Assembly (NCBI RefSeq): GCF_043290135.1
Contig: NC_134710.1
Location: 140,191,832-140,255,831 of the forward strand
Reading direction: 5' to 3'
Length of the DNA stretch: 64,000 nucleotides
Origin: Rhipicephalus microplus
Taxonomy: Eukaryota > Arthropoda > Arachnida > Ixodida > Ixodidae
Positions within the stretch are counted from its first letter, which is position 1. The number at the start of each line of letters is the position of its first letter. The position numbers and the translations under genes are program-made. Shown in pieces: positions 48,700 through 61,309 of the stretch. The notes beneath the pieces were generated by a model. The model was not told the origin of the DNA. It did not search any database and worked only from the letters and a program-made list of their open reading frames with translations.

Positions 48700-51600
48700 A
48701 TGGATTAGACTGGCACGCCCAGACGATGTGAAAGGTGTCAGCCACCTCACCACAGAACTGCCATGTGCCATCAAATGATGAATTCAAATGTTTTAGCACC
48801 GCCGGGCACAGTACAGTATTGGTAAACAGTTTTAAAAGGAGGCGTTCGTCAGCGCGATGCAGTCCTTTACAAGGGTCTGGATAGCTCCGGTGCTCCTCCT
48901 AGTAGTAATTGGTAATATCTTTGAATGAAAGGGCCGAATTGTCTGATTGCGATGGCATCCAAAGGCAGGGAGATAGACCGGTAAGAGAGTGCGCGGGTGG
49001 CCTGATCGGCCTGTTCGTTACCCCTGAGTCCTTGGTGACCGGGTGCCCAAACCAGATTTCGCGGAGTTGGATTAACGTATCGGCAGCTAGGTTCCAGTAT
49101 GCGCTGAGCAAGCGGTGAAGCCCACCCTAGCTGATAGTTCCGACAGGCCCCTCGTGAGTCGGTGATGATATGTTTAGAAGAGGGATAGGTGAGAGCAAGA
49201 GCGATGGCAATCTCCTCCGCGTGTGTTGCGCTGTAGGCTTTGAAAGTGAGCCCGTTTACGGTGTTTGCGTTGTGTATGACTGTGGCCGTATATCACACCC
49301 CCCCTCTGGTACGGGCCGGCAACGTCCACGTAGCACACGTATTCCTCTTGACCAAAGTGTCGCTGCAACGCTTCCGCGCGCGCCTGGCGGCGACCACTGT
49401 GGTTTTCTTTGGACATGTTGGGGGGGAGGGGTCGGACCCGGAGGACGCGTCTCCAAGGTTCTGGCACTCTCACCCTTTCCTCATTATCGTGTTTGATGTG
49501 TATTCGGTCCAAGAGGCGGTGACCGGAATGGGTCTGTGCAAGGCGCGTGTATTGGTTAACGAGGTGGGCTTCTCGAAGTTCCCGGTAGGTGTTCACCACG
49601 TCTAGGGCCAGAAGTCTCTGGTTGGACGTGGTGATAGGGAGGTAGAGAGCTCACTTGATAACTTTACGGTGGATGACCTCGAGTTGATTATCCTCGTGTT
49701 TGCGTAGGTTCGTGTTTGTGTGTTGCGTAACGAGTAGAGTATTCTACTCGTCACGAAAGCATGGGCAAGCCGCATTGCATCCCTGCTTCGTAATCCGCCC
49801 CGCTTGTTGGAGACGCGGCGGACCATACGGCCCACCTGGTCTCCCACCGTGCGAAGTTTGGCTATTGTGGTGTCGGCCTTGCGTTGGTGGTGTATGAAGA
49901 GGCCAAGGACGCGGATCTCCTTGGCCTCACGGATCTGTCCCGAGGGAAGACTGATATGGAGCTGAGTTGTGTCCTGAGGGGAGGGACATACGTGCACAAA
50001 TTCTGACTTAGCCGGGGCACACTGGAGTCCGCAGTAGGTTGCGTAGTCGTCGACTACAGTCACTGCTGCTTGCAGGCATGACTCCATGTGACCCAGGTTA
50101 CCTTGCGTGGCCCAGATCGTGATATCATCCGCGTAAAGAGCGTGATGTATCCCTGGTAGAGAAGCCAATTTGGGGGGAAGATGAAGCATGGCTATATTAA
50201 ATAGGAGGGGAGAGAGGACCGCGCCTTGAGGAGTTCCCCTCGAGCCGATGACGTAAGGCCCATGTTCCTCATCTTGTATGCGTATGTAGGCTTGACGGTC
50301 TGTAAGAAACTGTCTAACATAATTGAGTGTTTTATAACCACAGTTGGTCTGACTGAGGTGGTCAAGGATTACCTCATGCTTCACGTTGTCGAATGCCCCT
50401 TTAAGATCCAAGGCCAGGACTTACTTGTCATTGTGGGGGCATTCAACAGGATCTAATATGTCATGGTGGAGATGTAGAAGTATATCCTGCGCTGACTTCT
50501 GAGGGCGGAAACCAAACATGGTGTCCGCAAAAGTGTGCTGTGTTTCTAGAAACTCGGAGAGTCTGTCGCGCACCATCGTTTCCATCAGCTTGCCGACACA
50601 AGACGTGAGGGAGATGGGGCGAAGGTTCTCCACGTCAATAGGTTTACCTGCCTTCGGGATGAAGGTCACGAGAGCTGATTTCCATTCAAGAGGGAGAAGA
50701 GTTTCTCCGTCCCAAATGCTATTGATGTATTTGAGGAGCGTGGCGTAGGCTGCGTCGGGAAGATTGGCCAACAGTTTGACCGTAACCTGGTCACGCCCTG
50801 GTGCAGTGCCACGCTTCGTCTTGCGTAAGGCCGCCTGGAGGTCGTGGAGCTGGAACGGGGTGTCCAACTGCGTGTTCTTTTTGCCTGCGTAAGAGTATGC
50901 GGCCGTCCGGGGGTCCTTGGTGGTGCACAGGTATTGGTCCCTGAGCGTATTTGCCAGCTGTGTTGTCGTTCCTATAAAGTTGTGCATGACCTTATGTAAG
51001 TGACGTTGAGTTTCCGTGCGTGTTTGTGTTGGATCGATGAGAGCGCGAAACAGGCGCCACGTGTTGCGACCAGACATCTGGCGTGCAGCCATGTTGCACC
51101 CGTCCACCCAGTTAGTGTCGGCTAGCTGAGCAGCATATTCCGCAGCTTGCTCCGTGAGTTCTAGGATGCGTTTCTTGAGGCGTCTGTTATGTTTCTGTTT
51201 TTTCCATCGTTTGGTGAGGCTGCGGCGGGCCTGCCAAAGATGGAGGAGGTGGTTGTCCACGTCCGTTTGAGTTCCCGTGAGCTGTATCAGCCGTTCGTGT
51301 TGTTTCAGTGTAGACGTCAGTGATTTAGACCAGGTGTCGTATCCCGACTGGAGAGGGTCTACGATAGGTAGAGTGGTGCGGAGTGTTGTCTAGTCTGGGA
51401 TATGAGCTTGTGTAATCGGGCGTTTTAAGAGACGCATGTACACGGCTGTGTTTAATATACAATGATCACTACCGAGACTGTCCTGTGTGTTCAGCCAGTC
51501 GGCATGGCGTATGTTGCGTGTAATTGCGAGGTCCGGGCAAGTATCTCGTTGAACAGAGTTGCCTACACGTGTTGGACTGGCGGAATCAGTGTGGAGGGTG

Positions 51601-52123
51601 AGTCCAAGTGCAGAAAGAAGTTCTGCAAGCTTCCATCCACGCGTGTCCTCTCGTGGGTAACCCCATAACCTGCTTGGGGCATTGAAGTCGCCGACGATCA
51701 GGAGGGGGTCCCTTCCTGCCACCTGCATAGCTTGTGTGAAAGTTGCGCTGAACGTGACGTTCTTAAGCTTTGGGGGACAGTAAATGTTTAAAATATGAAC
51801 AGGCGGGTCAGATCGCCTTATAGGCAGCACCGACACCATCGTGTATGGGAAAGGCGGTGTTGTGGGGTGTGTGACATCCTGGGCGGTATATTGCTTGTGA
51901 ACAAGTATACATGTATCCGTGTTGTGTTGAAATGTAGCGTAATTTGTGAGTTTGACGTCCGTGCCGGGTTCCTGAAGGGCAGCACGGCAACGAGGAACTC
52001 AAAGGTCTCAAGATAGAGGCGAAAATGAGCCCGCTTTTTGTGGTTCTTGAGACCTCTGCAGTTCCACTGTGTTAGTAACAACGGCTGAGTTGCTCTGGCT
52101 CGCGACCTAGAGTTGGGGGCCAT
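48700..52123 (-). pseudogene. LINE ORF2: endonuclease, RT, RNase H
   Basis: Minus-strand segments in order. Endonuclease: LLTQWNCRGLKNHKKRAHF, then after frame breaks LLIVGDFNAPSRLWGY and LGSDHCIL (51839-51390, ending in a stop). RT part 1 (51260-50421): KRGTAPGRDQVTVKLL, LRPISLTSCVGKLMET, FGFRPQKSAQDILL. RT part 2 (50411-49602): MDLKGAFDNVKHEVIL, GTPQGAVLSPLLFN and an intact catalytic LYADDITIW. RNase H begins near 49330 (CYVDVAGP) and continues in another frame to ITDSRGACRNY-like and WAPGHQGLRGNEQADQAT blocks (about 49150-49020). At least five breaks. Assigned to the I/R1-like group with RNase H. Confidence 0.88.
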
Positions 52124-52270
52124 GTTCGGAGATGGAGGGTGGGGTTGTGTTGTTAAGATTACTCAGTTCACTAGCCCCCTGTGCTGTCGTGCTGGAGTGT
52201 TCAGAAAAGTAGGCCTCATCTGGAGTCACTCTGTTAAATTTTGAGGGGCGATTAACGTTCCTAATGGGCC

Positions 52271-53910
52271 CTACGCGCTTAAGGATGCGTGGATTGTCTT
52301 GTATCCACTTTTGGATAATGTTACTGTTTGTGTCACCTGTGCGATGACAGTCTCCATATGACGCGCGATGGTGTCGTGGATAATTTTGGGGAGGTCGGCC
52401 AATTGTGTTTCTATTGCATTCACCTGGGTCTCCAGGGCCGCGACGCGAATCTCTACAGTAGTAGGAATCTCCCTGTCTGTTATATTTTCCTCTTCGTCGC
52501 TCAACGAGGGCTGAGTAGTGAGATTGGTTCTAAGCGAGTCAAGTTCGCTGGCTAGTTTTTCATTCTGAAATCGCAAAAGGGCAAGCTCGTGCCTGAGTTT
52601 TTGTGTTTCGGTAGTGCTTGTGGAAGAAGAAGGTGGAGAGGCGAGAGAGAGGAGGGAGAGGAGGCGACCTCCACCCAACTGCCTACCTTGGGTTGGTTGC
52701 GTGCAGCGTTGCCAGATGGAGCCCCGAAAGCTGGAGATTCCGCCGCGCCAGGTGGTAGCGTTGCCATTTCTGCTTTGCCAGGAATTGGCGCTTTGCCAGT
52801 TGACCGGCACTTTGGTCTTGTTGGGGTCCCCGATGTCCTGGATCCTGGTTGCTGAAGCCTGATGAATTTTTCAGTGCATTCGCGGAAGCTGGTGAGGTGC
52901 GGAACCCCGCAAACTATGCACGTTGGGTTGCATTCGTAGGGGGCCATCCCCTCAGGACCAGCGCCCACGTTTTGGCCACAAAGGCTGCATATTTCGGTGA
53001 CCGGGTTGGGACAGATATCCGCCCGGTGCCCCAGTGCACCACACCGGTAGCGCGCTGGCACTGTCTTCTTGTACTCCCTGACGGGAGTCAGTTCTGCGTT
53101 TTAGTGGACGAAACGCGGAACGTTCCTTCCCGCGAAAGTCAACACAGCTACGTTGGAGTTCCCGAGCTTGCGCGCATAGACTAGTTCACCGCTACGCCAC
53201 TGCACACTATGTTTCAGGGACGCACTGGTTTCGAGGTTGTGCACAGAAATCACGCCGCGACACACATCACCGGTGAGCTTGAGGTGACCGCGAAGCGGCA
53301 GCGGTCCTTTGCTGGTGTTGATTTGAAAGTCCGACAGCAGTTTCTGAACCACCTCGTTATTCTGCGTGCCACAGATGATGATGTTTTGCTCCCAATTGGG
53401 AGAAATTGTGATGTCATTCATGTGCTGCCTTCCGATGAGTTGAGAAATGGCAGCGCCGAGCTCACCTTGTTGAAACGCTGCTTTGAGGGCTACTGTGATG
53501 CGTGACTTGAGCACGATCACGTAGTCGCCAGGATTCATCCTGACCGTTGGTTTCGGCGACCACTTTGAGACTGGTGAAGTCTTTTGTGGAGCTTTAGGAG
53601 ATGGAGCGCGAGCGTCTCCAGTGGTTGGATTGTTGAGAGGAGTTTTCAGTGCAGACGCTCCTTCCGCGTTTCTTCGGTGGCGACGCCGACCCTCGACGAG
53701 TTGAAAAATGTCGGCTTGCTCCACCGAAATGGTGGATGGGCCGTCGTCTGATGGATTTGTCGGGATATATGACCACGACAGAGTCGTAAAGTCGTAGCCA
53801 CGTTGTTCAGGCAGCGCCATGTTGAGGAGTTGGCCGAGCGGCGTCTCCGCATCCAGCAGCGGCGGAGCCGCAGCCGTGAGGCTTAGCTCGTTCGCTACGT
53901 TGTGATGCAA
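52271..53910 (-). pseudogene. LINE ORF1 (Gag-like, zinc knuckles, coiled coil)
   Basis: A single stop (53101-53103) separates the N-terminal part from CCHC-type knuckles (CGALGHRADIC, CSLCGQNVG, CIVCGVPHLTSFREC). A frameshift near 52650-52700 moves the frame to the C-terminal part (52810-52271). That part has a heptad-like LRHELALLRFQNEKLASEL segment, a probable coiled coil. With both breaks it is inactive. Confidence 0.82.
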
Positions 53911-54109
53911 AGTGGCTCGAAGTGGCCGAAAATTGGGCGTACCTGGGTAAGATCGGTGTCTCCTGAATCTTGCTGACTTTGCAGATGCAGTCGCACAAGT
54001 TTTAGAGCAGCCACATTGAAAAGAGCACGGTTCCAGCCGAAAATCGACGGAGCCGATGAGCGTCGTGTCCGATCACTTCGCGAAGCGCCCGCGTCTCTCT
54101 TCGGTGGTT

Positions 54110-54219
54110 CGCGCCAACCCGCGTGTTCGGGAAGGTCGGCGTCCCCGCCGGCCGCGTTCGTCTCCATCGGCCGTCTTCATTTGCTGCTTCGTCGGGATCA
54201 GCCAGCCCCCAACACAGCA
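54110..54219 (+). repeat. 5' LTR, right part
   Basis: The remaining 110 bases of the LTR, from CGCGCCAACCCGCG to CCCAACACAGCA. With 48312-48467 it totals 266 bases. Confidence 0.9.
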
Positions 54220-54453
54220 ATGACGACGAGGACGTGTAAGAACCCATTTCGTTCTCCATGTTCGTCTTTTTCTTGCTTCTAACGGACCTACCCTGCTAAC
54301 CCTAGACGCTCTTTGTTCCCAGCAAGGTGGCTGCTGCGTGCTGCGTCGCTTCATTCCTTCTTCATTCAGCTACGCCGCCTCTGTCGTCTTCTTCAAACAG
54401 TGTACTGGCGTCATTTTCTTCTCGTCTGCACCTCTCCATTCTTCTTGCTTGAA

Positions 54454-55384
54454 ATGGCGTCTCCTATTCCACCTCCCCTATTTCTTCATTCGCCCGGAGA
54501 CCCGCCACTTCCGTGGGCGGACTGGAAATTGGTGTTTCAGGCCTACGCGGACGCGGCCGGGGAGGACGCCAGCAAACCCGAGCGTCGCAAGGCCCAGCTG
54601 CTCAACGCGTTGGGCCTTGCCGGGTTAAAGCTCTTCTATACTTTGGACGCCACCAACGCGTCACCGACGCCAGCGTCGGGCGATGCCTTCAAGAATGCTG
54701 TTGCTCTTTTCGATGAGCATTTTAAAGATGTCTTGTGCGATTATTTCGCACGCGTAAAATTCCAAGAAAGGCGACAATTGCCGGGCGAGCCAGTCGCCGA
54801 GTTCATTACTTCTCTTCGAACGCTCGCCGCGTCGTGCGGCTTCGGCGCGCTCGAGGACGATATGATCCGCCATCAGCTTTTTCACCGGGGTAGCCTCGCA
54901 AAACGTCCGCTGCCGCATGCTTCAAAAAGTCTCCTCGATTTCATTATCTGAAGCCCTCTCGATTGCGCGAGAGGACGAGCTTATTCACTCCCAGTTGGAC
55001 CAATTCGCTCCGCATTCAGTGCAGCAACTTTCTGCTGCGGGGGGCCAAGGCGGTGGCTCTTTGTTTCACGGGACGCGTCAACGTGGTGGCCCTTCATCTT
55101 CGTCTCGGCACGGCGGCCAACATGGACGCCTGCCTGCACAGTCCTTCCGTGGCGGCCAAGATGGCGGCCTCTCTGCGTCGCGGGGGCGAGGAAGCCGGCA
55201 ATATGGCCACCCCATTCCGCCAAATTCTGGTTTTCAGGAACAGCCCCGAGCTCCTAACTCGCGTTCGCAATTTTCTTCTCCAAGCGCAACCACGCATTGC
55301 TCTCGTTGCGGATCGGCTCGGCATTTAGCCAATTTTGGGCAGTGTCCCGCGAGAAACTGCACTTGTCTTGCGTGCGGAAAAATC
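54454..55384 (+). pseudogene. Gypsy gag
   Basis: Starts at ATG 54454 (MASPIPPPLFLHSPGDPP). The capsid-like part has WADWKLVFQAYADAAG, KLFYTLDA and YFARVKFQERRQLPGEPV, typical of Gypsy Gag. A frameshift at about 54915-54925, at an A run, shifts to the second frame. It leads through a Gly/Arg/Ser-rich segment to two zinc-knuckle-like motifs (CSRCGSARHLANFGQC and CLACGKI-stop-HFQSVC). The stop at 55385-55387 replaces a glycine codon within the second knuckle. Gag and pol share the same later frame, so they may once have been one ORF. Confidence 0.85.
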
Positions 55385-55387
55385 TGA

Positions 55388-58300
55388 CATTTTCAGTCTG
55401 TATGCAATTCCCGTCCAGCAAATCTTCCTGAACCATTTTCTTCGTCCGCTCCTTCAAGCACTGCACAGACCAATACGGTCACTGTTTTAAATGTGGATGG
55501 CCTCCGCACTACGTCCGAGCCCAGCATCGTAGCTTCAGTGGGCCATGTGCCCTTGTCATTTCTCGTGGACACTGGTGCCTCCGTCTCTTTAATCAGTGCC
55601 GCTGACTTTCATAGTCATTTTTCCAGCATTCGGCTTTTGCCTTCACACGTCGTTCTACAAACATATTCCAAGGAAACGATTGATAATTTAGGTCATTTTA
55701 CAGCTCAGGTCTCCTATCGCAGTCGCACTGCTTCCATTACTTTTTATGTAACTGCCAATGGCAGCTCACTTTTGGGACGTGATGCCATCAGGGCGTTGTC
55801 CATCAACATCGTCGGTGCGTCTATGACGTGTGCTCAAGTCGACGTCCAAGATGATCTTCCGGCCAACGCGTCTTCTGAATTCCACCACCTGTTCACCCGT
55901 GATCTGGGCTGTGTGCGCGGTTTTGTGCATAAAGTGATGCGTCGACCAAGTGTGTGCCCTGTGCGTGCCAAGCTGCGCCACATTCCTTTTCTTCTCCGTG
56001 AGCAAGTCTCTGCGGAACTGTCTCGCATTCAAGCCAGCGGAATTATCGAACCTGTCTCTGCTTCCGACTGGGTTTCTCCACTGGTCGTCGTCAAGAAAAA
56101 AGATGGATTCCTTCGACTATGCATCGACTTACGAGAACCGAACAAGGCGATCGTCGTAGACGGGTTTCCACTTCCTTACATTGAAGAACTGCTTCATCAG
56201 CTCTCCGGAGCGGTATGTTCCTCGAGCTGGACCTCGAGTCCGCTTATCACCAAGTTGAACTTTCTGAGTGCAGTATAGAATTAACCACATTTGTATCGCA
56301 CGAAGGCTTGTTTCGGTTTCGCCGCGTGTGTTTCGGGCTTGCATCTGCCCCTGCAGTGTTTCAGAAAATGATGCAATTATTCTTAAGGGTTGTAATAGCG
56401 CCCTTTGTTACTTGGATGACATTTTAGTGTGGGGACGTACTCGCGAAGAGCACGATGCTAACCTGCATACTGTTCTCAACCGCATCAGTGAATATTGTAT
56501 GAAGCTTAATAGCAAGTGCATTTTTTCTGTGAATGAGTTACAATTTCTAGGACATAATGTCAGTTCCCGCGGCTTGACACCTGTTGAATCTAAAGTTCAG
56601 GCCATTGTCAATGCCCCACGGCCTACTGATGCCAAAACCTTGCAATCTTTTTTTAGGTCTTGTTAGTTATTATGCCAAGTTTGTTCCTCACGATGCTGAT
56701 GTTGTTGAACCACTGCGTACTCTACTTCGACAGTCACAGCTTTTTAACTGGTCAGCTGAAGCTGAGCAGAGCTTCATTCGAGTTAAGTCAATACTGGCCT
56801 CAAAGCCAGCTGTTAGTATTTTGAATGAGAAGCTTCCCATCGTCATCACGACAGATGCGTCCAATGTTGGACTGGGAGCAGTGTTTCAACAACTCAGAGG
56901 TGATCAGCTGATCACTATCGCTTTTGCATCTCGTACATTGACCCCCGCTGAACGCAGATATTCAGTAGGAGAGCGTGAAGCTCTCGCGTGTCTTGAGAAA
57001 TGGCATGTTTACTTGTGGGGATGGCACTTCACATTACGTACAGATCACCAAGCACTAGTTGCTCTTCTTTCTGCAGGATACGAAGGCCGCCGCCCCATTT
57101 GCATTTCCCGTTGGTGTGCCAAACTTATGTATTATAATTTCAGTGTTGAATATTGTAAAGGTTCTAATAACGTGGTTGCTGATGCACTGTCGCGCCTTCC
57201 TCTTCAGATACCGGTAACTGAAGAGCGGGATGAGGAAGTTGTTTCATTAGTTACTTCCTGCATTACTAAAGCTGAGCTTCAGGCAGCTACAGCTGCAGAT
57301 TCCACTTTGTTTCAAGTTCTCAAATATTTACGTGAAGGATAATCTTCCAAATGTGCTCTTGCTTCTGAATTCTTGCCTTACTTCGCAGTCCGACAGGAAC
57401 TGTCTTGTGTCGAGGACTTGCTTTTCCGCGATGAACACGTGATTCCCCCTGCTTCTTTCCTCAACAAGCTAATACAGCTTGCCCATGAGGCCCATCCAGG
57501 CATTGTCCGCACCAAACAGAATCTCCGAGATAGGTACTGGTGGCCAGCCTTAGACAAGCAGGTCGAGCATGCAGTTTACAACTGTCATATATGTCAGGCA
57601 GCTGACAAGTCTGCCAAACCTGCATTTTCTCCGTTGCAGCCACTCCAGTGGCCTGATCAGCCTTGGCAGAAACTCGGCATGGACATCATCGGTCCTTTGC
57701 ATAATGTTCCGCAAAATGCCCGGTTCATTGTTTCTCTCATCGACTACCATTCCAAATGGCCAGAGCTTTGTTTCACACATGCGGTTACTTCTGAGGTCAT
57801 CATTGAGTTTCTGTCTTCAATCTTCAGCCGGGAAGGTTTTCCTGACGCCATAGTTACGGACAATGGTTCACAGTTTCAGTACCAACATTTCGAGGCTTTT
57901 CTTTCACAACGAGGAATTCAGCACTTGAGGTCATCAGTTTTCTATCCCCAATCAAATGGGCAAATCGAGCGCTTTAATCGCGTTCTGAAGGAACATATCC
58001 AGATCGCCCATTTAGAGCACCGCCCCCTCAAGCAAGTCTTGACTGAATGTTTAGCTTCGTACAAGTTCACACCACAAGGCACCACTGGAGTGTCTCCTGC
58101 TCAACTTCTCCACGGTAGGCAACCACGAGTTGCTCTCGATATAGTCTCTTTGCCTCGTAACATAGCAGTGTCTTCTCCTGATCAAATCCGTACCAGGGTT
58201 TTTTCTCATCAACAAGCAATGAAAAAGTATGTCGACACCCGTCGAGGTGCAAAGCAGTCCAAAGTTCACACTGGCGATCTAGTCAAGGTTCGTGTGCCAG

Positions 58301-58801
58301 GCAAGTGCCCCAAGTATCCGGGGGTCCTTACAAAGTTTTGGGCTAGGTTAGCCCCACTTCTTTTCGCTTAAGTGATGGTAACATCTGGAATGCTTCGCGC
58401 CTTGTTATTTTTCATACGGATTCGCCTTCAACACCTAAAAGTCTTCCCCATCACGTTCCGTCCACGCCTTTCAACTATGCATCAGACTGTTACATGTGGC
58501 CTCCATGTACAGGCAATTCTTCTTCAAGGGGGGAGGAGTTACCAGTAGGTGTCGCTGGTTCAAGTACACCAAGTCATACGGTTCACTTCGAACCTTCAAA
58601 TACGGTTGAGACCGTTTAACCGGACTCCGGTCCACAAAGTTCTTTCGAAGCTCATGCTGCGAGCTCTGATGAGACCGCGAATTTTAACGCTCGTTCAGAG
58701 CATTCACAATCAGGTGCAGAGACACCTGATTCTACACCCAAAAGGACTCGCCCTAAGCGGAAGCGGCAAAAGCCGCGTCGGTTTGAAGACTACGTGATAT
58801 A
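55388..58801 (+). pseudogene. Gypsy pol: protease, RT, RNase H, integrase
   Basis: Protease: FLVDTGASVSLIS and LLGRDAI. RT: GIIEPVSASDWVSPLVVVKK, LCIDLREPNKAI, a frameshift near 56214, LELDLESAYHQVEL, a frameshift near 56388, then catalytic CYLDDILVWG. A third frameshift lies at the T run 56647-56653. RNase H: ITTDASNVGLGAVF and LRTDHQAL. A stop at 57340-57342 precedes the integrase, which has an HHCC finger (LAHEAHPG, CHICQ) and DDE residues in GMDIIGPL, VTDNGSQF and PQSNGQIERFNR. A GPY/F-like tail shows a frameshift near 58340 and a stop near 58617. The product is inactive. Confidence 0.9.
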
Positions 58802-59071
58802 GAACTCTTGTTCATTACTGTTTGTGAACATTATTGTTCTGTGAAAAGGTCCAATGCATCCAAATCAATATTGTACTGAGTTGTGTACATCTTTTTTTCA
58901 GTGCATTTTCAGGACTTCCATTGAACATTTTTTCAGTGCATTGTCAGGACTCATAATGTGTGAGTTCGGTGTGCCGTGCTCTGAATTTTCATGTTCTAAC
59001 GTACATACATTGTATAATACGTTGGTACCGATCATGTATAAATATAAACAGTGTATAAGTGAACTTCTTTC

Positions 59072-59085
59072 GAGGAGGGGATGAT
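59072..59085 (+). promoter_or_regulatory. Polypurine tract of the Gypsy element
   Basis: GAGGAGGGGATGAT lies directly before the 3' LTR. It would serve as the primer for plus-strand DNA synthesis. Confidence 0.7.
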
Positions 59086-59352
59086 TGTTGTGTTCTGGGT
59101 TTTCGGTTTCGGTTTCGGAATGACATGTGAGGATGCCAGGGAGCGCCGCTCTGGCATCCAGGATTTCAAGGCGACTGTAAAATAAAATGAGTGTGCGTTG
59201 GGTAACCATGGAGTGCGGTTGTTGTTCTTCTCTTTGGCGGTTCGCGCCAACCCGCGTGTTCGGGCTGGTCGGCGTCCCCGCCGGCCGCGTACGTCTCCGT
59301 CGGCCGTCGTCTTCTGCTGCTTCGTTGGGATCAACCAGCCCCCAACACAGCA
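59086..59352 (+). repeat. 3' LTR of the Gypsy element
   Basis: 267 bases from TGTTGTGTTCTGGG to CCAACACAGCA. It differs from the rejoined 5' LTR at a modest number of positions, indicating some age. Confidence 0.93.
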
Positions 59353-59357
59353 GTAAT

Positions 59358-59561
59358 CAGTGCTGATATTACATGAAGTTTGTCAGTGCTGTACCTGCGA
59401 AATTTCCATAATGTTATGCCTGTGAAATCACGCTGCTGTCACGTAAGCGGATGGTGGAAAACACGGTAAAATTAATGTTGTATACCGGACGCGTTTGTAA
59501 AACACGAGTTACTTTCCGTTCATGTTGAAGAAAAGGAAGGTATTTGCACCGTGTTCACAAG
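59358..59561 (+). repeat. Unique tail of array unit 2, right part
   Basis: Continues the tail broken at 48311, with GTGCTGTACCTGCGAAATTTCC and GGACGCGTTTGTAAAACACG. Confidence 0.85.
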
Positions 59562-59770
59562 CAGAGACATGACTGTGTGGTAGAACACTCGTTTGTCACG
59601 CAAACGACCCCGGTTCGATCACCACTAAACCTAGCTTTTTTTCATTATTTCCTTTTATTTGCATCTTTCTCAATTTTTCGGTCACGCAAAAATGATGATT
59701 TTTCGCTCACAACCCGGTCTTGTAAAAATGATGCGCCTATATTTGCAATAAAAGCATTAACTTTAACACA
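59562..59770 (+). mobile_element. tRNA-derived SINE, end of array unit 2
   Basis: GACTGTGTGGTAGAACACTCG and the B box CGGTTCGATCACC, followed by the TTTATTTGCATC body. Confidence 0.75.
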
Positions 59771-59814
59771 TATTTATATAAATATGAAGACTGCATTGGG
59801 ACGGACAGGCTACT

Positions 59815-60765
59815 ATTTATTTCTAATGACGTATCATACGGCAAAGTCGGCCGAGGGCACGGGGTAGCGAAGCGAAGCCCATGACCTCGGACAGCATTAG
59901 TCGGCCAGCGCGGGCAGCAGTGTATGACATGGGGGCGAATCGGTGTAGGTCGTGCGACTGTAACACCAGCGGTGCCAATCTACAAACGCCATTCTTGACG
60001 GCACGTTGGCAAGCAACGAAGGCCTCGACTTGGACAGCACTTTTTTGGCGTCAAACCCCCACGCATGTTTGACGCTGGCGGCCCGGGGCACCTGACCACG
60101 GTCCGTGGGCATTCTCATAGCGCTTCCTTGTTCTTCAAGTTTCCGGTAGCGTGTACTGCCAGTGCGACGTTCACCTCGCAAGCGTCCACCGGTCCGACTG
60201 CCTGAAACTCCAACTCGAGACGCCACGTCTTGGGCTTTGGCGTTTCCTCTTTAATGCCAACGTCACCGGCGGGCGCGACCTCGTGATTCCTCGTTCTCAT
60301 CGTATCGCTGGAGGTGACCTTCTGGAGTTCAGGGGTCTTCTTGGTTGCCGTCTTCTCGGAAATATATGTAGTAAAGGCATCCAGTCCTTCTGAGTTGACG
60401 GCAGCCCCGTCACTCAGACGCCATGTATTCAGCGTGGCTACGTGACGACGACGCCTGGCTACGGCCACCTGCGTATTCGCGACGTTTTCGGGAGTTGCGT
60501 GTTCGGTCCCAGTACTAGAGACCCATTGAGGGCCCCGCCACCAGGTTCTCCAGGTGTTCAAGCCATCTGGACGATGGCACGTCACCGCCGCATCTGCTGT
60601 CGACGTCACGACGGCTTCGTCAGTCTTTCTTGCGCCTTCATACCGTCTGTGCTCTGCCACGAAGCTCTGGAAGTCCTCCAGAGGCGGCAGAGCACCGAGG
60701 TTGGAGCAGCACGTTGGCAGGAACGGGGGCCTGCTCTTTGTCGCAAAAGACGTTGCGTCCATCTG
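59815..60765 (-). repeat. 0.95-kb module, array unit 3
   Basis: Third copy of the module. The minus strand here has the longest uninterrupted stretch (60819-60115, 234 codons), partly running into the adjacent tail sequence. EDFQSFVAEHRRYEGARKTD and GLDAFTTYIS are shared with the other copies. Confidence 0.8.
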
Positions 60766-60771
60766 AATGAT

Positions 60772-60880
60772 CCTTCTTCTTCTTCCTCTTCTTAACCTTC
60801 TATTGTGGCTCATATCCACCGTGGAGAATCGGCCGATAATTTGATGGCCTTACAAAATATTATAAACTTTTAGAGTAATG
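60772..60880 (-). repeat. Fossil LINE 3' end, unit 3
   Basis: Short CTT tract and GTGGCTCATATCCACCGTGG, as in units 1 and 2. Confidence 0.6.
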
Positions 60881-60998
60881 GAGGCTATGTAATAGAGCAT
60901 TACAATTGATCATGAAAACTTCGATGCTCACTCAAATGTATAAACATGATGCTTTTAAATGCGAAGCATTTCTTAGCGAATTTCCGCAACAATGAGCG

Positions 60999-61272
<274 letters not shown>

Positions 61273-61309
61273 GCCGCCTACGCCTTTTAGCTCCTCGCCG
61301 TTTCGATAA

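Larger units (their letters stand above)
48468..54095 (-). mobile_element. LINE with RNase H inserted in the Gypsy 5' LTR
   Basis: Bounded by a 14-base target-site duplication with one mismatch: TCTCTTCGGCGGTT (48454-48467) and TCTCTTCGGTGGTT (54096-54109). It reads on the minus strand: 5' region, ORF1 (53910-52271), ORF2 (52123 to about 48700), 3' end near 48468. The family differs from the I-type LINEs at 26.7 and 35 kb. Since it sits inside the LTR it is younger than the Gypsy insertion. Confidence 0.9.
48312..59352 (+). mobile_element. Ty3/Gypsy LTR retrotransposon with nested LINE
   Basis: Flanked by the 5-base target-site duplication GTAAT (48307-48311 and 59353-59357). The undivided site CGAATGTAATCAGTGCTG is seen in unit 1 near 34750. 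LTRs start TGTTGTGTTCTGGG and end CCCAACACAGCA. After removal of the nested LINE the element is about 5.4 kb. Domain order gag, protease, RT, RNase H, integrase is Gypsy-type. A GAGGAGGGGA polypurine tract precedes the 3' LTR. The primer-binding site after 54219 (atgacgacgaggacg) is not assigned to a tRNA. No envelope gene. Confidence 0.93.
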
